Below are positions 23,867 to 32,200 of a DNA stretch of 64,000 bases, in pieces (within the stretch, counting starts at the first letter, position 1; every line of letters begins with the position of its first letter). The notes under the pieces are model-generated. The model saw only the letters and a program-made list of their open reading frames with translations, was not told where the DNA came from and did no database searches. The translations under genes and the position numbers were made by a program. The DNA is from an uncultured Acidobacteriota bacterium (GTDB lineage Bacteria > Acidobacteriota > Thermoanaerobaculia > Gp7-AA8): the NCBI GenBank assembly GCA_937870635.1, contig CALMZP010000031.1, forward strand, positions 1 to 64,000, read 5' to 3'.

Positions 23867-24694
23867 ATGAAAACGAAGTTGTGCCTTTTCGCGGCACTCA
23901 CTCTTTCCGCTTCGCTCCTCGCGGGGTGTCAGAAGGTCAACGCTCGGATGGAGATTCGAGAAGGGAACGATGCGTACCAGCGCGAGGACTACAAAGCCGC
24001 GCTGACGCATTACACCAAGGCGCGTCAGATCGACGGGAAGAGCTTCCCCGACCTCGATCGGATGATCGGCTACTCCCGGATCGGCCTCTACATCCCCGAA
24101 GACACCTCGCCGGCGAACGAACAGAACGCCGACGCCGCGGTTGCCGAGCTTCGGAAGTACCTGCGCAAACGGCCCGATGACGAGATCGCCCGCGAAGCGC
24201 TCATCAACCTCTACCTCAACGCCAACCGCACCACCGACGCGATCAACTTCTTCCGCGAGTACCTCCAGAGAAACCCCGCCGACCTCGCCGCCGTTCGCTC
24301 GGTGGCGCAGCTCTATGCGAAGCAGGGCAACTTCAACGAGGCTCTGAACTGGTACGAGAAGATCACCCTTCTCGACTCGAAGAACCCCGAAGCGTTCTAC
24401 ATCTTCGGCGTCGTCTGCTATGAGAAGGTCGCCAAGAATCCGCCGGCCGACATGGCCGAGCGCATGGCCATCATCGAGAAGGGGAAAGCCGCGCTGCAGC
24501 GGTCGATCAGCCTCAAGCCCGACTATTTCGAATCGATGGCGTACCTGAACCTGTTGTTCAGGCAGCAGGCGCTCGTCGAGACCGATCCGGTCAAGCAGCA
24601 GGCTCTGATCGCCCAGGCTGATGCAATCCGCAATCAGGCTGTGGAGATCATCAAACAGAGGAAGGCTGCTCAGAAGGCCCAGAAGAGCAGCTAA
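23867..24694 (+). CDS. TPR-repeat lipoprotein heading the TonB operon
   Basis: 275 residues. Signal peptide with lipobox LLAGC (Cys about residue 20). At least four tetratricopeptide-like helical pairs follow (EGNDAYQREDYKAALTHYTK; ELRKYLRKRPDDEIAREAL; EYLQRNPADLAAVRSVAQL; LYAKQGNFNEALNWYEKI), then a further pair and an Ala/Lys-rich C-terminal helix. TPR lipoproteins act as protein-protein adaptors at the envelope. As first gene after the promoter and directly before tonB it probably works with the TonB complex. Confidence 0.88.
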   Translation: MKTKLCLFAALTLSASLLAGCQKVNARMEIREGNDAYQREDYKAALTHYTKARQIDGKSFPDLDRMIGYSRIGLYIPEDTSPANEQNADAAVAELRKYLRKRPDDEIAREALINLYLNANRTTDAINFFREYLQRNPADLAAVRSVAQLYAKQGNFNEALNWYEKITLLDSKNPEAFYIFGVVCYEKVAKNPPADMAERMAIIEKGKAALQRSISLKPDYFESMAYLNLLFRQQALVETDPVKQQALIAQADAIRNQAVEIIKQRKAAQKAQKSS

Positions 24695-24710
24695 CGGATC
24701 ACACACAGCC

Positions 24711-25451
24711 ATGTTCGAAACAACAGTCGTCGAATCGCGCAAACAGAAGTTCGGACTTCAGAAGTACATGACGCTCCCGGTGTCGATTGCCCTGCACGCG
24801 ATCGTCATCGCCGGTGCGATCTTCGGCGCCGTCTGGAACGTCGAGTTCCCCGAGAACTCTCCGGCGCAGGTCGCCCAGTACTCCGTCGCTTCCGCTCCTC
24901 CTCCGCCCCCGCCGCCGCCCCCGCCGCCGCCCAAAGCGTCCACGGTCAAGCCGACCGAGGTGCGTCCGGTAGACATTCCGAAGGACATCGCCAATCTGGC
25001 ACCCACTCAGGTTCCCGATCAGGTCAAGCCCGTCGAAGTCGAGGGTGGAGTGGAAGGCGTCGAGGGTGGCGTCGAGGGTGGTGTCGAAGGCGGTGTCGTC
25101 GGCGGTGTGATCGGCGGCGTCGTCGGCGGTGTGATCACCGACAACAAGCCGGTCGAGCAGGCGCCGCTGCGCGTCGGGGGTGACGTCAAGGCTCCCGTCG
25201 TCATCAGCCGCGTCGAGCCGACCTATCCGGAAGTGGCCCGCAAGGCCCGCATCTCCGGCATCGTGATCGTCGAGTGCATCATCGACAAGAACGGAAACGT
25301 CACGAACGTGCAGGTCCTCAAGCCGCTGCCGTTCGGTCTCGATCAGGCTGCAGCAGACGCGGTCCGGCGCTGGAAGTTCCGCCCCGGCACGCTCAACGGT
25401 CAGCCCGTCGACGTCATTTTCAATCTCACCGTCAACTTCAAACTGAATTAA
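24711..25451 (+). CDS. tonB: TonB energy-transducing protein with Gly-Val repeat linker
   Basis: 246 residues. A cytoplasmic N-terminus is followed by one membrane helix (PVSIALHAIVIAGAIFGAVW), a polyproline run near residues 63-75, then a linker of repeated GGV units (EGGVEGG, GVVGGVIGGVVGGVI, residues about 104-142), and a C-terminal TonB domain (YPEVARKARISGIVIVECII; RRWKFRPGTLNGQPVDV). It transmits proton motive force from ExbB/ExbD to outer membrane receptors. The Gly-Val linker is unusual compared with the standard Pro-Glu/Pro-Lys linker. Confidence 0.93.
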   Translation: MFETTVVESRKQKFGLQKYMTLPVSIALHAIVIAGAIFGAVWNVEFPENSPAQVAQYSVASAPPPPPPPPPPPPKASTVKPTEVRPVDIPKDIANLAPTQVPDQVKPVEVEGGVEGVEGGVEGGVEGGVVGGVIGGVVGGVITDNKPVEQAPLRVGGDVKAPVVISRVEPTYPEVARKARISGIVIVECIIDKNGNVTNVQVLKPLPFGLDQAAADAVRRWKFRPGTLNGQPVDVIFNLTVNFKLN

Positions 25452-25500
25452 AGGACGCGGTCAGCGGCAGGCCGCTGGTCGTCTAGGAGGGAACTTAGTC

Positions 25501-26193
25501 ATGGATATGTCAGTCGGCCATCTCTGGAACGAGATGGGTTTTGTCGGAAAAGCGGTCGTCGTCGTCATGGCGATCATGTCGATCTACTCGCTCTGGGTCA
25601 TGGTCGAGCGCTACATCGTCTACACCCAGGCCAAAAACCAGTCGCTCAAGCTCCTCGGAGCGCTCTCGAACCTGCTCACCAAGGGTGACTACGCGCAGGC
25701 CATCGAGGTGACCAAGAAATACAAGAGCAGCCACCTGGCCAAGGTCATCGCGGCCGGCCTCCTCGAGTTCGAAGCGTCGCGCCGCGACAAGCGCACGGTC
25801 GATCCCGAGCTCGCCGTCGAAGCGGCCCGTCAGGGCATGGACCGCACGGCCATGATCACCGTCGCCGAGCTGAAGGAGAACCTCGGCGTTCTCGCCACGA
25901 TCGGCGCCACGGCTCCGTTCGTCGGTCTCTTCGGAACGGTCATGGGCATCATCCGCGCCTTCCAGGGCATGGCTACCTCGGGCGGCGGTATCGCCTCCGT
26001 TTCGGCCGGTATCGCAGAAGCTCTCCTCACCACCGCCGGCGGCCTCCTCGTGGCCATTCCCGCGGTGTGGGCATACAACTACTTCCAGAACCGTGTCGAC
26101 CGCTTCACCGTCGAGATGTCCAATTCCGGCTCTGAGATGGCGATCTATTTCATGAAGGAAGCGGGTGTCGGCAATGAAAAGGCCGTCGGCTAA
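25501..26193 (+). CDS. exbB: ExbB/TolQ-type proton channel protein
   Basis: 230 residues with three membrane helices. Typical MotA/TolQ/ExbB region: LGVLATIGATAPFVGLFGTV followed by MGIIRAFQGMA and AEALLTTAGGLLVAIPAVWAYNYF. Preceded by a good ribosome site (TAGGAGGGAA). Forms the inner membrane motor with the two ExbD proteins encoded next. Confidence 0.95.
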   Translation: MDMSVGHLWNEMGFVGKAVVVVMAIMSIYSLWVMVERYIVYTQAKNQSLKLLGALSNLLTKGDYAQAIEVTKKYKSSHLAKVIAAGLLEFEASRRDKRTVDPELAVEAARQGMDRTAMITVAELKENLGVLATIGATAPFVGLFGTVMGIIRAFQGMATSGGGIASVSAGIAEALLTTAGGLLVAIPAVWAYNYFQNRVDRFTVEMSNSGSEMAIYFMKEAGVGNEKAVG

Positions 26194-26617
26194 CTCACTC
26201 GGCAAACTCAGCAAGGGTGCCTTGACGTCGGACATCAACGTCACGCCCCTCGTCGACGTCTGCCTGGTGCTTCTGATCATCTTCATGGTCGTCACGCCCA
26301 TGCTGCAGAAAGGCGTGCCGGTCAACCTGCCGGTGACAGACGAGCCCGAGGCGACTCCCGACACTGAGAAGCAGCTCCAGATCTCGGTCAAGGCGGACAA
26401 CAGCGTTTACATCGGACCGAACGTGGTCCGCCGTGAACAGGTCCAATCCGCTCTGCAGGAAATTCACGATCGAACTCCGGACCGCGAAGTCGCGGTCAAG
26501 GGCGACCGTCTGACGAAGTACGGCGAGGTCCTCGATGTGCTGAAGGCCTGCCGTGAAGTCGGATTCAACGACGTCGGCCTGATCACACAGCCCAAGAAGT
26601 CCGGAGAGGGAACTTAA
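26174..26617 (+). CDS. exbD: ExbD/TolR-type protein
   Basis: 147 residues from ATG 26174, overlapping exbB by 20 bases (GTG 26165 is an alternative). One membrane helix with the conserved proton-carrying Asp: SDINVTPLVDVCLVLLIIFM. A periplasmic TolR-like domain follows (VYIGPNVVRREQVQSAL ... VAVKGDRLTKYGEVLDVLKA). Confidence 0.95.
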   Translation: MKRPSANSLGKLSKGALTSDINVTPLVDVCLVLLIIFMVVTPMLQKGVPVNLPVTDEPEATPDTEKQLQISVKADNSVYIGPNVVRREQVQSALQEIHDRTPDREVAVKGDRLTKYGEVLDVLKACREVGFNDVGLITQPKKSGEGT

Positions 26618-26621
26618 GCCC

Positions 26622-27041
26622 ATGCAAGTAGGTGGCAGCGGCACAATGCGGTCGGACATCAACGTCACCCCCCTGGTTGACGTTGTTCTGGTCCTTCTGA
26701 TCATCTTCATGGTTATCACCCCCGTCGTGCAGATGGGATATCTGGTCCGCGTTCCTCCCAAGGCGCCCGCGAATGTCCCTCCGTCCGCGGTCCAGGACCA
26801 GATCATCATCCGCCTCCAGTCGGCCGACCGGGTGTTCATCAACAAGGAAGAAATGGCTCTGGCTTCGTTCCCGACCCGGATCCGCGAGATCCTTCGCGGC
26901 AACACGAGCAAGATGGTGTTCTTCTCCGGTGCGCGCGACGTCGACTACGAGACCACGATGAAGTTCCTCGATCTCGCCCGCGCGAGCGGCGCGAAGAACA
27001 TCGGCATCATCGTCGAAGACCCGGGCGCGCCGACGCCGTAA
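26622..27041 (+). CDS. exbD: ExbD/TolR-type protein, second copy
   Basis: 139 residues. SDINVTPLVDVVLVLLIIFM is almost identical to the previous protein, but the periplasmic domain differs (VFINKEEMALASFPTRIREI; GARDVDYETTMKFLDLARAS). Two ExbD paralogues per operon are common in Acidobacteriota, Bacteroidota and relatives and suggest a mixed complex. Last gene before the terminator. Confidence 0.95.
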   Translation: MQVGGSGTMRSDINVTPLVDVVLVLLIIFMVITPVVQMGYLVRVPPKAPANVPPSAVQDQIIIRLQSADRVFINKEEMALASFPTRIREILRGNTSKMVFFSGARDVDYETTMKFLDLARASGAKNIGIIVEDPGAPTP

Positions 27042-27064
27042 CACGCAACGGAATCGATCATTCA

Positions 27065-27097
27065 GCCTTCCCTCCCTCGCGGGGGGAAGGCTTTTTT
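27065..27097 (+). terminator. Rho-independent terminator of the TonB operon
   Basis: GCCTTCCCTCCC pairs with GGGGGGAAGGC around a short loop, followed by six T (27092-27097). It ends the five-gene TPR-tonB-exbB-exbD-exbD operon. Confidence 0.92.
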
Positions 27098-27122
27098 GTT
27101 GGAGTGCGGCAGAAAAATGCCT

Positions 27123-27340
27123 GTGCTGAGTGCTGAGTGCTTGGTGCTTGGTGCTTAGTGCTTGGTGCTGGGGGAATCGCGATTCACGTCATCCTGAGAG
27201 CCGGCGAAGCGCGGGCGTTGGACCTCAGGTTGGGCATCTGGAGGCCCTTCGGCGTAATCGCGCCTCAGGGTGACGTGGGCACCAAGCACCAAGCACCGAG
27301 CACCGAGCACCAGGCACCAGGCACGGAGCACCCAGCACCC
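27123..27340. repeat. Composite palindrome: GTGCTTG heptamers around a GTCATCCTGAG element
   Basis: Left arm GTGCTGA/GTGCTTG/GTGCTTA units (27123-27171), central palindromic element from ACGTCATCCTGAG (27186) to CGCCTCAGGGTGACGT (27261-27276), right arm CACCAAG/CACCGAG/CACCAGG units (27278-27340). The outer arms are complementary across about 200 bp. Confidence 0.9.
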
Positions 27341-27359
27341 ATGTACCCTGTCCCGATCG

Positions 27360-28172
27360 ATGGACCCCGGACCCTTCCGCCGCGCACTCGTCTTTGCCGA
27401 CCGGATCATTGCTCCGCTCGTCATTTTCGGATTCGCTTACGTCGGCACGATGATCCTGCTGGCGCCCAGGTTCCCGGGCTGGTTTCAGTGGACGGCACTC
27501 GTCAGCGCGACGGTCGCGACCATCGCTTCGCTCGTGTGGGAGCGCGGCCGCTGGAACATCGGCCTCGTCACCTCGCCGGGGCGTGCGACTGGGGACGCCG
27601 TACTGGGCCTGGCGTTTGCCGTGGTCCTCATCGGCATTGCCGACCTTCTGATCCTCCTCACGACGAAGATGCGCCACGGTTTCGAGATGCGGTTTCCCGT
27701 GGCGGAGACGTTTGCCGTGTTTCTGCCAGCCGTCGTGCACGAAGAGCTGCTCTTTCGCGGCTATACGTTCCAGAAGCTGTGGCGATGGCGGCCGTGGCTG
27801 GCGATCATCGGCGTCTCGGTGGTTTTCGCCGCGCTGCATGCCGCCAACGCGTCCGTCACCCCCGTCGGCCTTCTGAACGTGTTTCTGGGCGGAGTGGTGC
27901 TGTCGCTCGCGTACGCCGTCTACCAGCGCCTGTGGTTTCCGATCGGGCTGCACCTCGGCTGGAACATGATGTCCGGCCCTTTTCTGGGATACGAGGTGAG
28001 CGGATATCCTCCGGCGGAGTCGATCCTCACTGTCGGGGGCGGTGGTCACCCGCTGCTGACAGGAGGGGCATTCGGGATCGAGGGCTCCCTCTGGATGACA
28101 GTCGTCGAAATGGCATCCATCGCCGTCCTCCTGCGGTGGCGCTGGAATTCAACATTCACCATTCAACATTGA
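27360..28172 (+). CDS. CPBP-family intramembrane metalloprotease
   Basis: 270 residues with about eight hydrophobic helices. VVHEELLFRGYTFQKLW carries the EExxxR motif (paired Glu plus Arg), VVFAALHAANAS the first His, and IGLHLGWNMMSG the second His motif HxxxN, all required in the CPBP (Rce1/CAAX-like) family. Substrates of bacterial members are mostly unknown. The C-terminal NSTFTIQH is encoded by an ATTCAAC heptamer array rather than by family sequence. Start ATG 27360 follows a composite repeat. Confidence 0.88.
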   Translation: MDPGPFRRALVFADRIIAPLVIFGFAYVGTMILLAPRFPGWFQWTALVSATVATIASLVWERGRWNIGLVTSPGRATGDAVLGLAFAVVLIGIADLLILLTTKMRHGFEMRFPVAETFAVFLPAVVHEELLFRGYTFQKLWRWRPWLAIIGVSVVFAALHAANASVTPVGLLNVFLGGVVLSLAYAVYQRLWFPIGLHLGWNMMSGPFLGYEVSGYPPAESILTVGGGGHPLLTGGAFGIEGSLWMTVVEMASIAVLLRWRWNSTFTIQH

Positions 28173-28181
28173 ACGTTCACC
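28147..28181. repeat. ATTCAAC heptamer array bridging CPBP stop and thiolase start
   Basis: Five consecutive heptamers: ATTCAAC, ATTCACC, ATTCAAC, ATTGAAC, GTTCACC, then ATG of the thiolase immediately. The first four encode the C-terminus and stop of the CPBP protein; the last touches the thiolase start codon. GTTCACC is the complement of the GGTGAAC unit at 57673. Confidence 0.85.
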
Positions 28182-29360
28182 ATGAAAGAAATCGTCATCG
28201 TTGACGGAGCACGCACCCCGATGGCCGAGTACAACGGCCACTTCACGGACATCAGCGCGATCGACCTCGGCGCCATCGCAGCGAAGGAAGCTCTCTCTCG
28301 CAGCGGCTTCGCCGGAGATGAGATCGATCACGTCATCGTTGGGAATGCGCTGCAGACGTCGGGCGACGCCATCTACGGCGCGCGCCACGTCGGCCTGAAG
28401 GCAGGCGTTCCGAACCAGATTCCCGCGCTGACCGTGAACCGCCTCTGCGGATCGGGCATCCAGTCGATCATCAACGCCGCCGAGCAGATCCAGCTCGATG
28501 AGGCGAAGGCGGTGCTCGCGGGCGGAATGGAAAACATGTCGCAGGCACCGCACGTCATCCGCGGCGCCCGCAAGGGATTCAAGCTGGGGCAGGGGACGAT
28601 CGAAGATTCGCTCATGGTCGCTCTGCTCGATACGTACTGCGGCCTCTACATGGCCCAGACCGCTGAGAACCTCGCGCGCAAGTACGAGATCTCCCGCGAG
28701 GATCAGGATCGTTTCGCTCTTCGCAGCCAGCAGTGCGCCGGCGATGCGGTGAAGGGCGGGCGCCTGCAGGAAGAGATCGTGGGCGTGCCCGTCGGCCGGA
28801 AAGGCGAGATGGTCACCGCGGACGACCACATGCGCCCCGATGCCACGATGGAGGGACTCGCCAAGTTGAAGCCGGCGTTCTCCAAGGACGGCTTCGTGAC
28901 GGCCGGAAACGCCAGCGGCATCGTCGACGGTGCTGCGATGGTCGTCGTGAGCTCCGCCGGGAAGGCGAAGGAGAAAGGGAAGAAGCCTCTTGGCCGGATC
29001 GTGTCGTGGGGCGTCGCCGGCTGCGATCCCGACATCATGGGCATCGGACCGGTCCCGGCGACGAAAATCGCGCTCAAGCGCGCCGGGATGAAACTCGACG
29101 ACATCGATCTCATCGAGATCAACGAAGCATTCGCCGGCCAGATCCTCGCGGTCGCGAAAGAGCTCGGCATCGACGAAAAGAAGCTGAACGTCAACGGGGG
29201 AGCAATCGCCCTCGGCCATCCGCTCGCGGCCTCGGGCACGCGGCTCGTGCTCACCCTTCTCTACGAGATGCGCCGCCGCAAGGCGCGCTACGGCCTGGCC
29301 TCGGCCTGCATCGGTGGGGGACAGGGGATTGCGATGATCGTGGAGAACACCGCGTCGTGA
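28182..29360 (+). CDS. Acetyl-CoA acetyltransferase (thiolase)
   Basis: 392 residues. Active Cys in LTVNRLCGSGIQSI (about residue 88), VLAGGMENMSQAP, NEAFAGQILA with the catalytic His region, VNGGAIALGHPLAASGTR with His, and SACIGGGQGIAMI with the second Cys. All thiolase catalytic residues are present. Together with hbd (6211) and the crotonase (7203) it completes a beta-oxidation or acetoacetyl-CoA forming route. No Shine-Dalgarno is visible because a heptamer array abuts the ATG. The next gene overlaps as GTGA. Confidence 0.95.
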   Translation: MKEIVIVDGARTPMAEYNGHFTDISAIDLGAIAAKEALSRSGFAGDEIDHVIVGNALQTSGDAIYGARHVGLKAGVPNQIPALTVNRLCGSGIQSIINAAEQIQLDEAKAVLAGGMENMSQAPHVIRGARKGFKLGQGTIEDSLMVALLDTYCGLYMAQTAENLARKYEISREDQDRFALRSQQCAGDAVKGGRLQEEIVGVPVGRKGEMVTADDHMRPDATMEGLAKLKPAFSKDGFVTAGNASGIVDGAAMVVVSSAGKAKEKGKKPLGRIVSWGVAGCDPDIMGIGPVPATKIALKRAGMKLDDIDLIEINEAFAGQILAVAKELGIDEKKLNVNGGAIALGHPLAASGTRLVLTLLYEMRRRKARYGLASACIGGGQGIAMIVENTAS

Positions 29361-29701
29361 ACCGGAGAGCTCTCCTCGCGCTCGCTCTCGTCGTCGCCGT
29401 GCCGCTGGCCGCCGCGACCGAGAAACGGCTGGACAAGCGTGCAAAGGTCACCTCGCTGCAGTCCGAGCGCAAGGTCACGATCGACGTGAAGGACGCTGAG
29501 GTACGCGTCATTCTCAAGGACCTTCAGAAGCAGTGCGGGGTGAGGAATCTCATGATCGATCCCGAGGTGCAGGGCAAGGGGACGTTCCTCTTCAGGGGCG
29601 TGCCGTGCCCGCAGGCCTGGAACACCGTGCTGCGCTCGCTCGGTCTCGACTCCCGGATTTATACGAACTCGGTCGTGACCGTCGGATCCCGAAACGACTG
29701 A
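29357..29701 (+). CDS. Small exported STN-domain-like protein
   Basis: 114 residues from GTG 29357 (GTGA overlap with thiolase). Signal peptide RALLALALVVAVPLAAA. The mature part KVTIDVKDAEVRVILKDLQK, followed by FLFRGVPCPQAWNTVLRSLG, matches a secretin/TonB short N-terminal (STN or secretin N1-like) domain: a beta-alpha-beta fold in which the amyloid-like SQ or DV segment is followed by helix and sheet. It stands alone, without the secretin or receptor barrel. Function unknown; perhaps an adaptor for a TonB receptor or secretin. Confidence 0.7.
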   Translation: MNRRALLALALVVAVPLAAATEKRLDKRAKVTSLQSERKVTIDVKDAEVRVILKDLQKQCGVRNLMIDPEVQGKGTFLFRGVPCPQAWNTVLRSLGLDSRIYTNSVVTVGSRND

Positions 29702-30390
29702 TGGACCGCCGGAAGATCTCGAAGATCATGATGGGCGTGCTGCTGGTGGCAGCAATCGCCGTCATTTATCTCTCGCCGGTGCGCGATCACCTGAACCGCG
29801 ATGAGATCCGCGGTTTCGTCGAGCAGTTGCGCGGGCTGTGGTACGGTCCGATCGCTTTCATCGGCATCTTTGCGGTGGCCTGCATCTTCGCCGTGCCCGC
29901 GAGCATCTTCGTCCTCGCATCGGGTCTCATCTGGGGGTGGCAGCTCGGCGGCACCTGGTCGGTGATTGGCGGCCTGCTGGGGGCGACGGCATCCTTCTTC
30001 GCGGGGCGATTTCTCGGGGAAGGGCTCCTGCATCGTTTCGGGAGGGTCGGGAAGATGGTCGCCAGGCAGGTCGATCACGCCGGCTTCAAGTCGCTTCTGA
30101 TCCTCAGGTTCATCCCCGGGCTGCCGTTCGCGGCCCTCAACTACGGGGCGGGTGTCTGCGGGGTGCGGCTGGGTGATTTTGTCCTGGCGACCGTCCTGGG
30201 CTCCGCGCCGTCGATCTACGTCTTCGCCTACTGTGCCGACGCGTTGTTCAACGGCACGATGAGCGAGGGGGACGCGGTCGTGAACCTGCTGATCGTCTGC
30301 GTGCTGATGCTGGCCATCGTGTTGATTCCGGGGCTCTTGAAGCGACGGTTGCGCCCCACTCCCGACCCTGAGGCCGACCCCGAATCCTGA
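29701..30390 (+). CDS. TVP38/TMEM64 (VTT domain) membrane protein
   Basis: 229 residues, five to six hydrophobic segments. FAVPASIFVLASGLIWGW and the block GATASFFAGRFLGEGLLHRF plus LRFIPGLPFAALNYGAG are typical of the VTT (DedA-related) family. These proteins are implicated in lipid scrambling or transport at the membrane. The ATG shares its A with the stop codon of the preceding gene. A Pro/Asp-rich tail ends the protein. Confidence 0.85.
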   Translation: MDRRKISKIMMGVLLVAAIAVIYLSPVRDHLNRDEIRGFVEQLRGLWYGPIAFIGIFAVACIFAVPASIFVLASGLIWGWQLGGTWSVIGGLLGATASFFAGRFLGEGLLHRFGRVGKMVARQVDHAGFKSLLILRFIPGLPFAALNYGAGVCGVRLGDFVLATVLGSAPSIYVFAYCADALFNGTMSEGDAVVNLLIVCVLMLAIVLIPGLLKRRLRPTPDPEADPES

Positions 30391-30441
30391 GTCTCCCGTG
30401 TTATATTGATTGACCCCGCCGGGGTTGGGCGGGGACCGGTC

Positions 30442-31473
30442 ATGATCGAGATTCAGATTCATCCGAGCGATATCCGTCGCAAGGTGCGATACTTTTTTCT
30501 CGACCGCCGCCGAGTGGTCGTGGGAATCGTTCTGCTGACGGTGATTCTCGCGGGGTTGATCGGGTCGATGACCGCGGCGCCCACCGTCATCCGCCGCGTG
30601 TACAAGAACAACTATCTCTCCTCGATGAAACAGGAGCGAGAGATCCAGCGCGAGCGTCTGCGCGAGAACGTGGTGCAGATGTCGTCGCTCGACCGCAGCC
30701 TGGAGACGCAGCGCATCCGCGTCGAGAAGCTCCTCACCGTCTACGGTCTCGACCGCAGCCTCGGGCAGGGTGGTTTGTCGACGCGTCCGATGCGCGCCAG
30801 TGTGACGGCGGAGCATCTCGGAGATGCGCGCCTGCGCGAGATCTCGCTCAAGAACGCGATGCAGCGCCTCCAGGAGCAGCTCAACCTGCTCGCCGATTAC
30901 GAGCGGGCGAACGCGGAGATCGTGCGGCATACGCCGTCGATTCTTCCCGTCCCGTCCGATCAGTTCGTTCTCACATCGCCGTTCGGCAATCGCATCTCGC
31001 CGTTCACACGCTCGTCCGACTTCCACAAAGGTCTCGATCTCTCAGCGCCGCGCGGCACGCCGATCTTCGCGGCCGCGGACGGCGTTGTGACGTTCGCGGG
31101 TCGCTATCCGATCAAGCAGAGTGTCAACTGGTGGCGTTTCGGTAACGTCGTGGTCGTCAATCACGCCGACCGGTTCATCACCATCTACGCGCACTGCGAC
31201 ACGACGAACGTGCGGCAGGGTGAGCGCGTCCGTCAGGGACAGACGATCGCCACTGTCGGGTCGACCGGCTGGAGCACGAACGCACACCTGCATTACGAAG
31301 TGCGCAGCGATCTCGAGAACCCCGGCACGTACACTCCGATCGATCCCCGCATCTACATCCTCAACCATCAGTGGAACAATGAAGCGTCGCTGTTGATCCA
31401 GGCGCGCGCTTCGAAGGATTACAAGAACTTCGATCCGCTTCCATCGGCTTTCATCGGGCGCAGGAGGGTGTGA
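30442..31473 (+). CDS. M23-family peptidoglycan peptidase
   Basis: 343 residues from ATG 30442. One N-terminal membrane helix (VVVGIVLLTVILAGLIGSM), a long coiled coil (residues about 70-175, rich in Arg/Glu/Leu) and a C-terminal LytM domain: TSPFGNRISPFTRSSDFHKG, LDLSAPRGTPIFAAADG, NHADRFITIYAHCD, NAHLHYEV. The zinc ligands His (FHKGLD Asp) and His (HLH) are present. It probably cleaves or binds peptidoglycan cross-links. The neighbouring bactofilin-like gene follows by three bases, an arrangement known from other bacteria where the pair controls cell shape. Confidence 0.92.
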   Translation: MIEIQIHPSDIRRKVRYFFLDRRRVVVGIVLLTVILAGLIGSMTAAPTVIRRVYKNNYLSSMKQEREIQRERLRENVVQMSSLDRSLETQRIRVEKLLTVYGLDRSLGQGGLSTRPMRASVTAEHLGDARLREISLKNAMQRLQEQLNLLADYERANAEIVRHTPSILPVPSDQFVLTSPFGNRISPFTRSSDFHKGLDLSAPRGTPIFAAADGVVTFAGRYPIKQSVNWWRFGNVVVVNHADRFITIYAHCDTTNVRQGERVRQGQTIATVGSTGWSTNAHLHYEVRSDLENPGTYTPIDPRIYILNHQWNNEASLLIQARASKDYKNFDPLPSAFIGRRRV

Positions 31474-31476
31474 GAA

Positions 31477-32199
31477 ATGACGACGGCCGCCACGGATTCC
31501 GCCAATTTCCCCACGATGATCATTCCTCGTGGGACCGAGATCAAGCTGAACCAGCACGGTCAGCTCTCGATCAAGACCCCCGGTAATCTCGTCATCCAGA
31601 ACTCGGGCAACTACTCCGAGATCGAATCGACCAACGGGTCGATCCGCATCGAGGAGAACGTGACCGTCGAGGCCGTGAGCGTCAAGGCCGGGCAGGCGTG
31701 CTTCATCCAGGGCACGCTGACCGCGTGGAAGGTTCACGCCAAGAAAATCACGCTCGAAGACCGCGCCAAGGCCTTCATCATGCTGCAGGAGTCCGAACAT
31801 CTCGAGCTCTCACGCTCGGCGCGTCTCGTCGGCAATTTCGCGAACGAGAAAGAGCTCTACCTGATGATGGGCAAGTTCACCCCGCAGTTGAAGGAGCTGC
31901 CGGCCTCGGTCGACATGGGGACGCACGCCCCGATCGCCGAGCCGCGCCGCGCCGTGCAGATCCCGGAGACGGACCACCTCCGCATGGCCCAGACGCTCCT
32001 GGAGCGGGAGATCACCCGGCCGGATGTCAGCCCTCAGGAAGCCGAAGCGCTCCGCGAGGTCCTCTATGCCCTCCGCGAGCGCAACCTCCAGCGCGTGAAC
32101 ATGGTGTACCGCGACGCGTTCCGTGAGCTCCGCGCCCCGTCCGAGAGCCTGCGGAAAGCGTACGAACATCTCGACGCGCACTTCGCGGCCGCCCGGTAA
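31477..32199 (+). CDS. Bactofilin-like beta-helical protein
   Basis: 240 residues. Residues about 22-115 show a repeated short beta-strand pattern (GNLVIQNSGNYSEIESTNGS, IRIEENVTVEAVSVKAGQA, KKITLEDRAKAFIMLQ, HLELSRSARLVGNF) like bactofilin-type polymer-forming proteins, although the match is weak. The C-terminal part (residues 155-240) is predicted helical and may be a coiled coil or effector part. It follows the M23 peptidase gene with a three-base gap, the usual partner of bactofilins. I would call it a bactofilin homologue only with caution. Confidence 0.6.
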   Translation: MTTAATDSANFPTMIIPRGTEIKLNQHGQLSIKTPGNLVIQNSGNYSEIESTNGSIRIEENVTVEAVSVKAGQACFIQGTLTAWKVHAKKITLEDRAKAFIMLQESEHLELSRSARLVGNFANEKELYLMMGKFTPQLKELPASVDMGTHAPIAEPRRAVQIPETDHLRMAQTLLEREITRPDVSPQEAEALREVLYALRERNLQRVNMVYRDAFRELRAPSESLRKAYEHLDAHFAAAR

Positions 32200-32200
32200 C

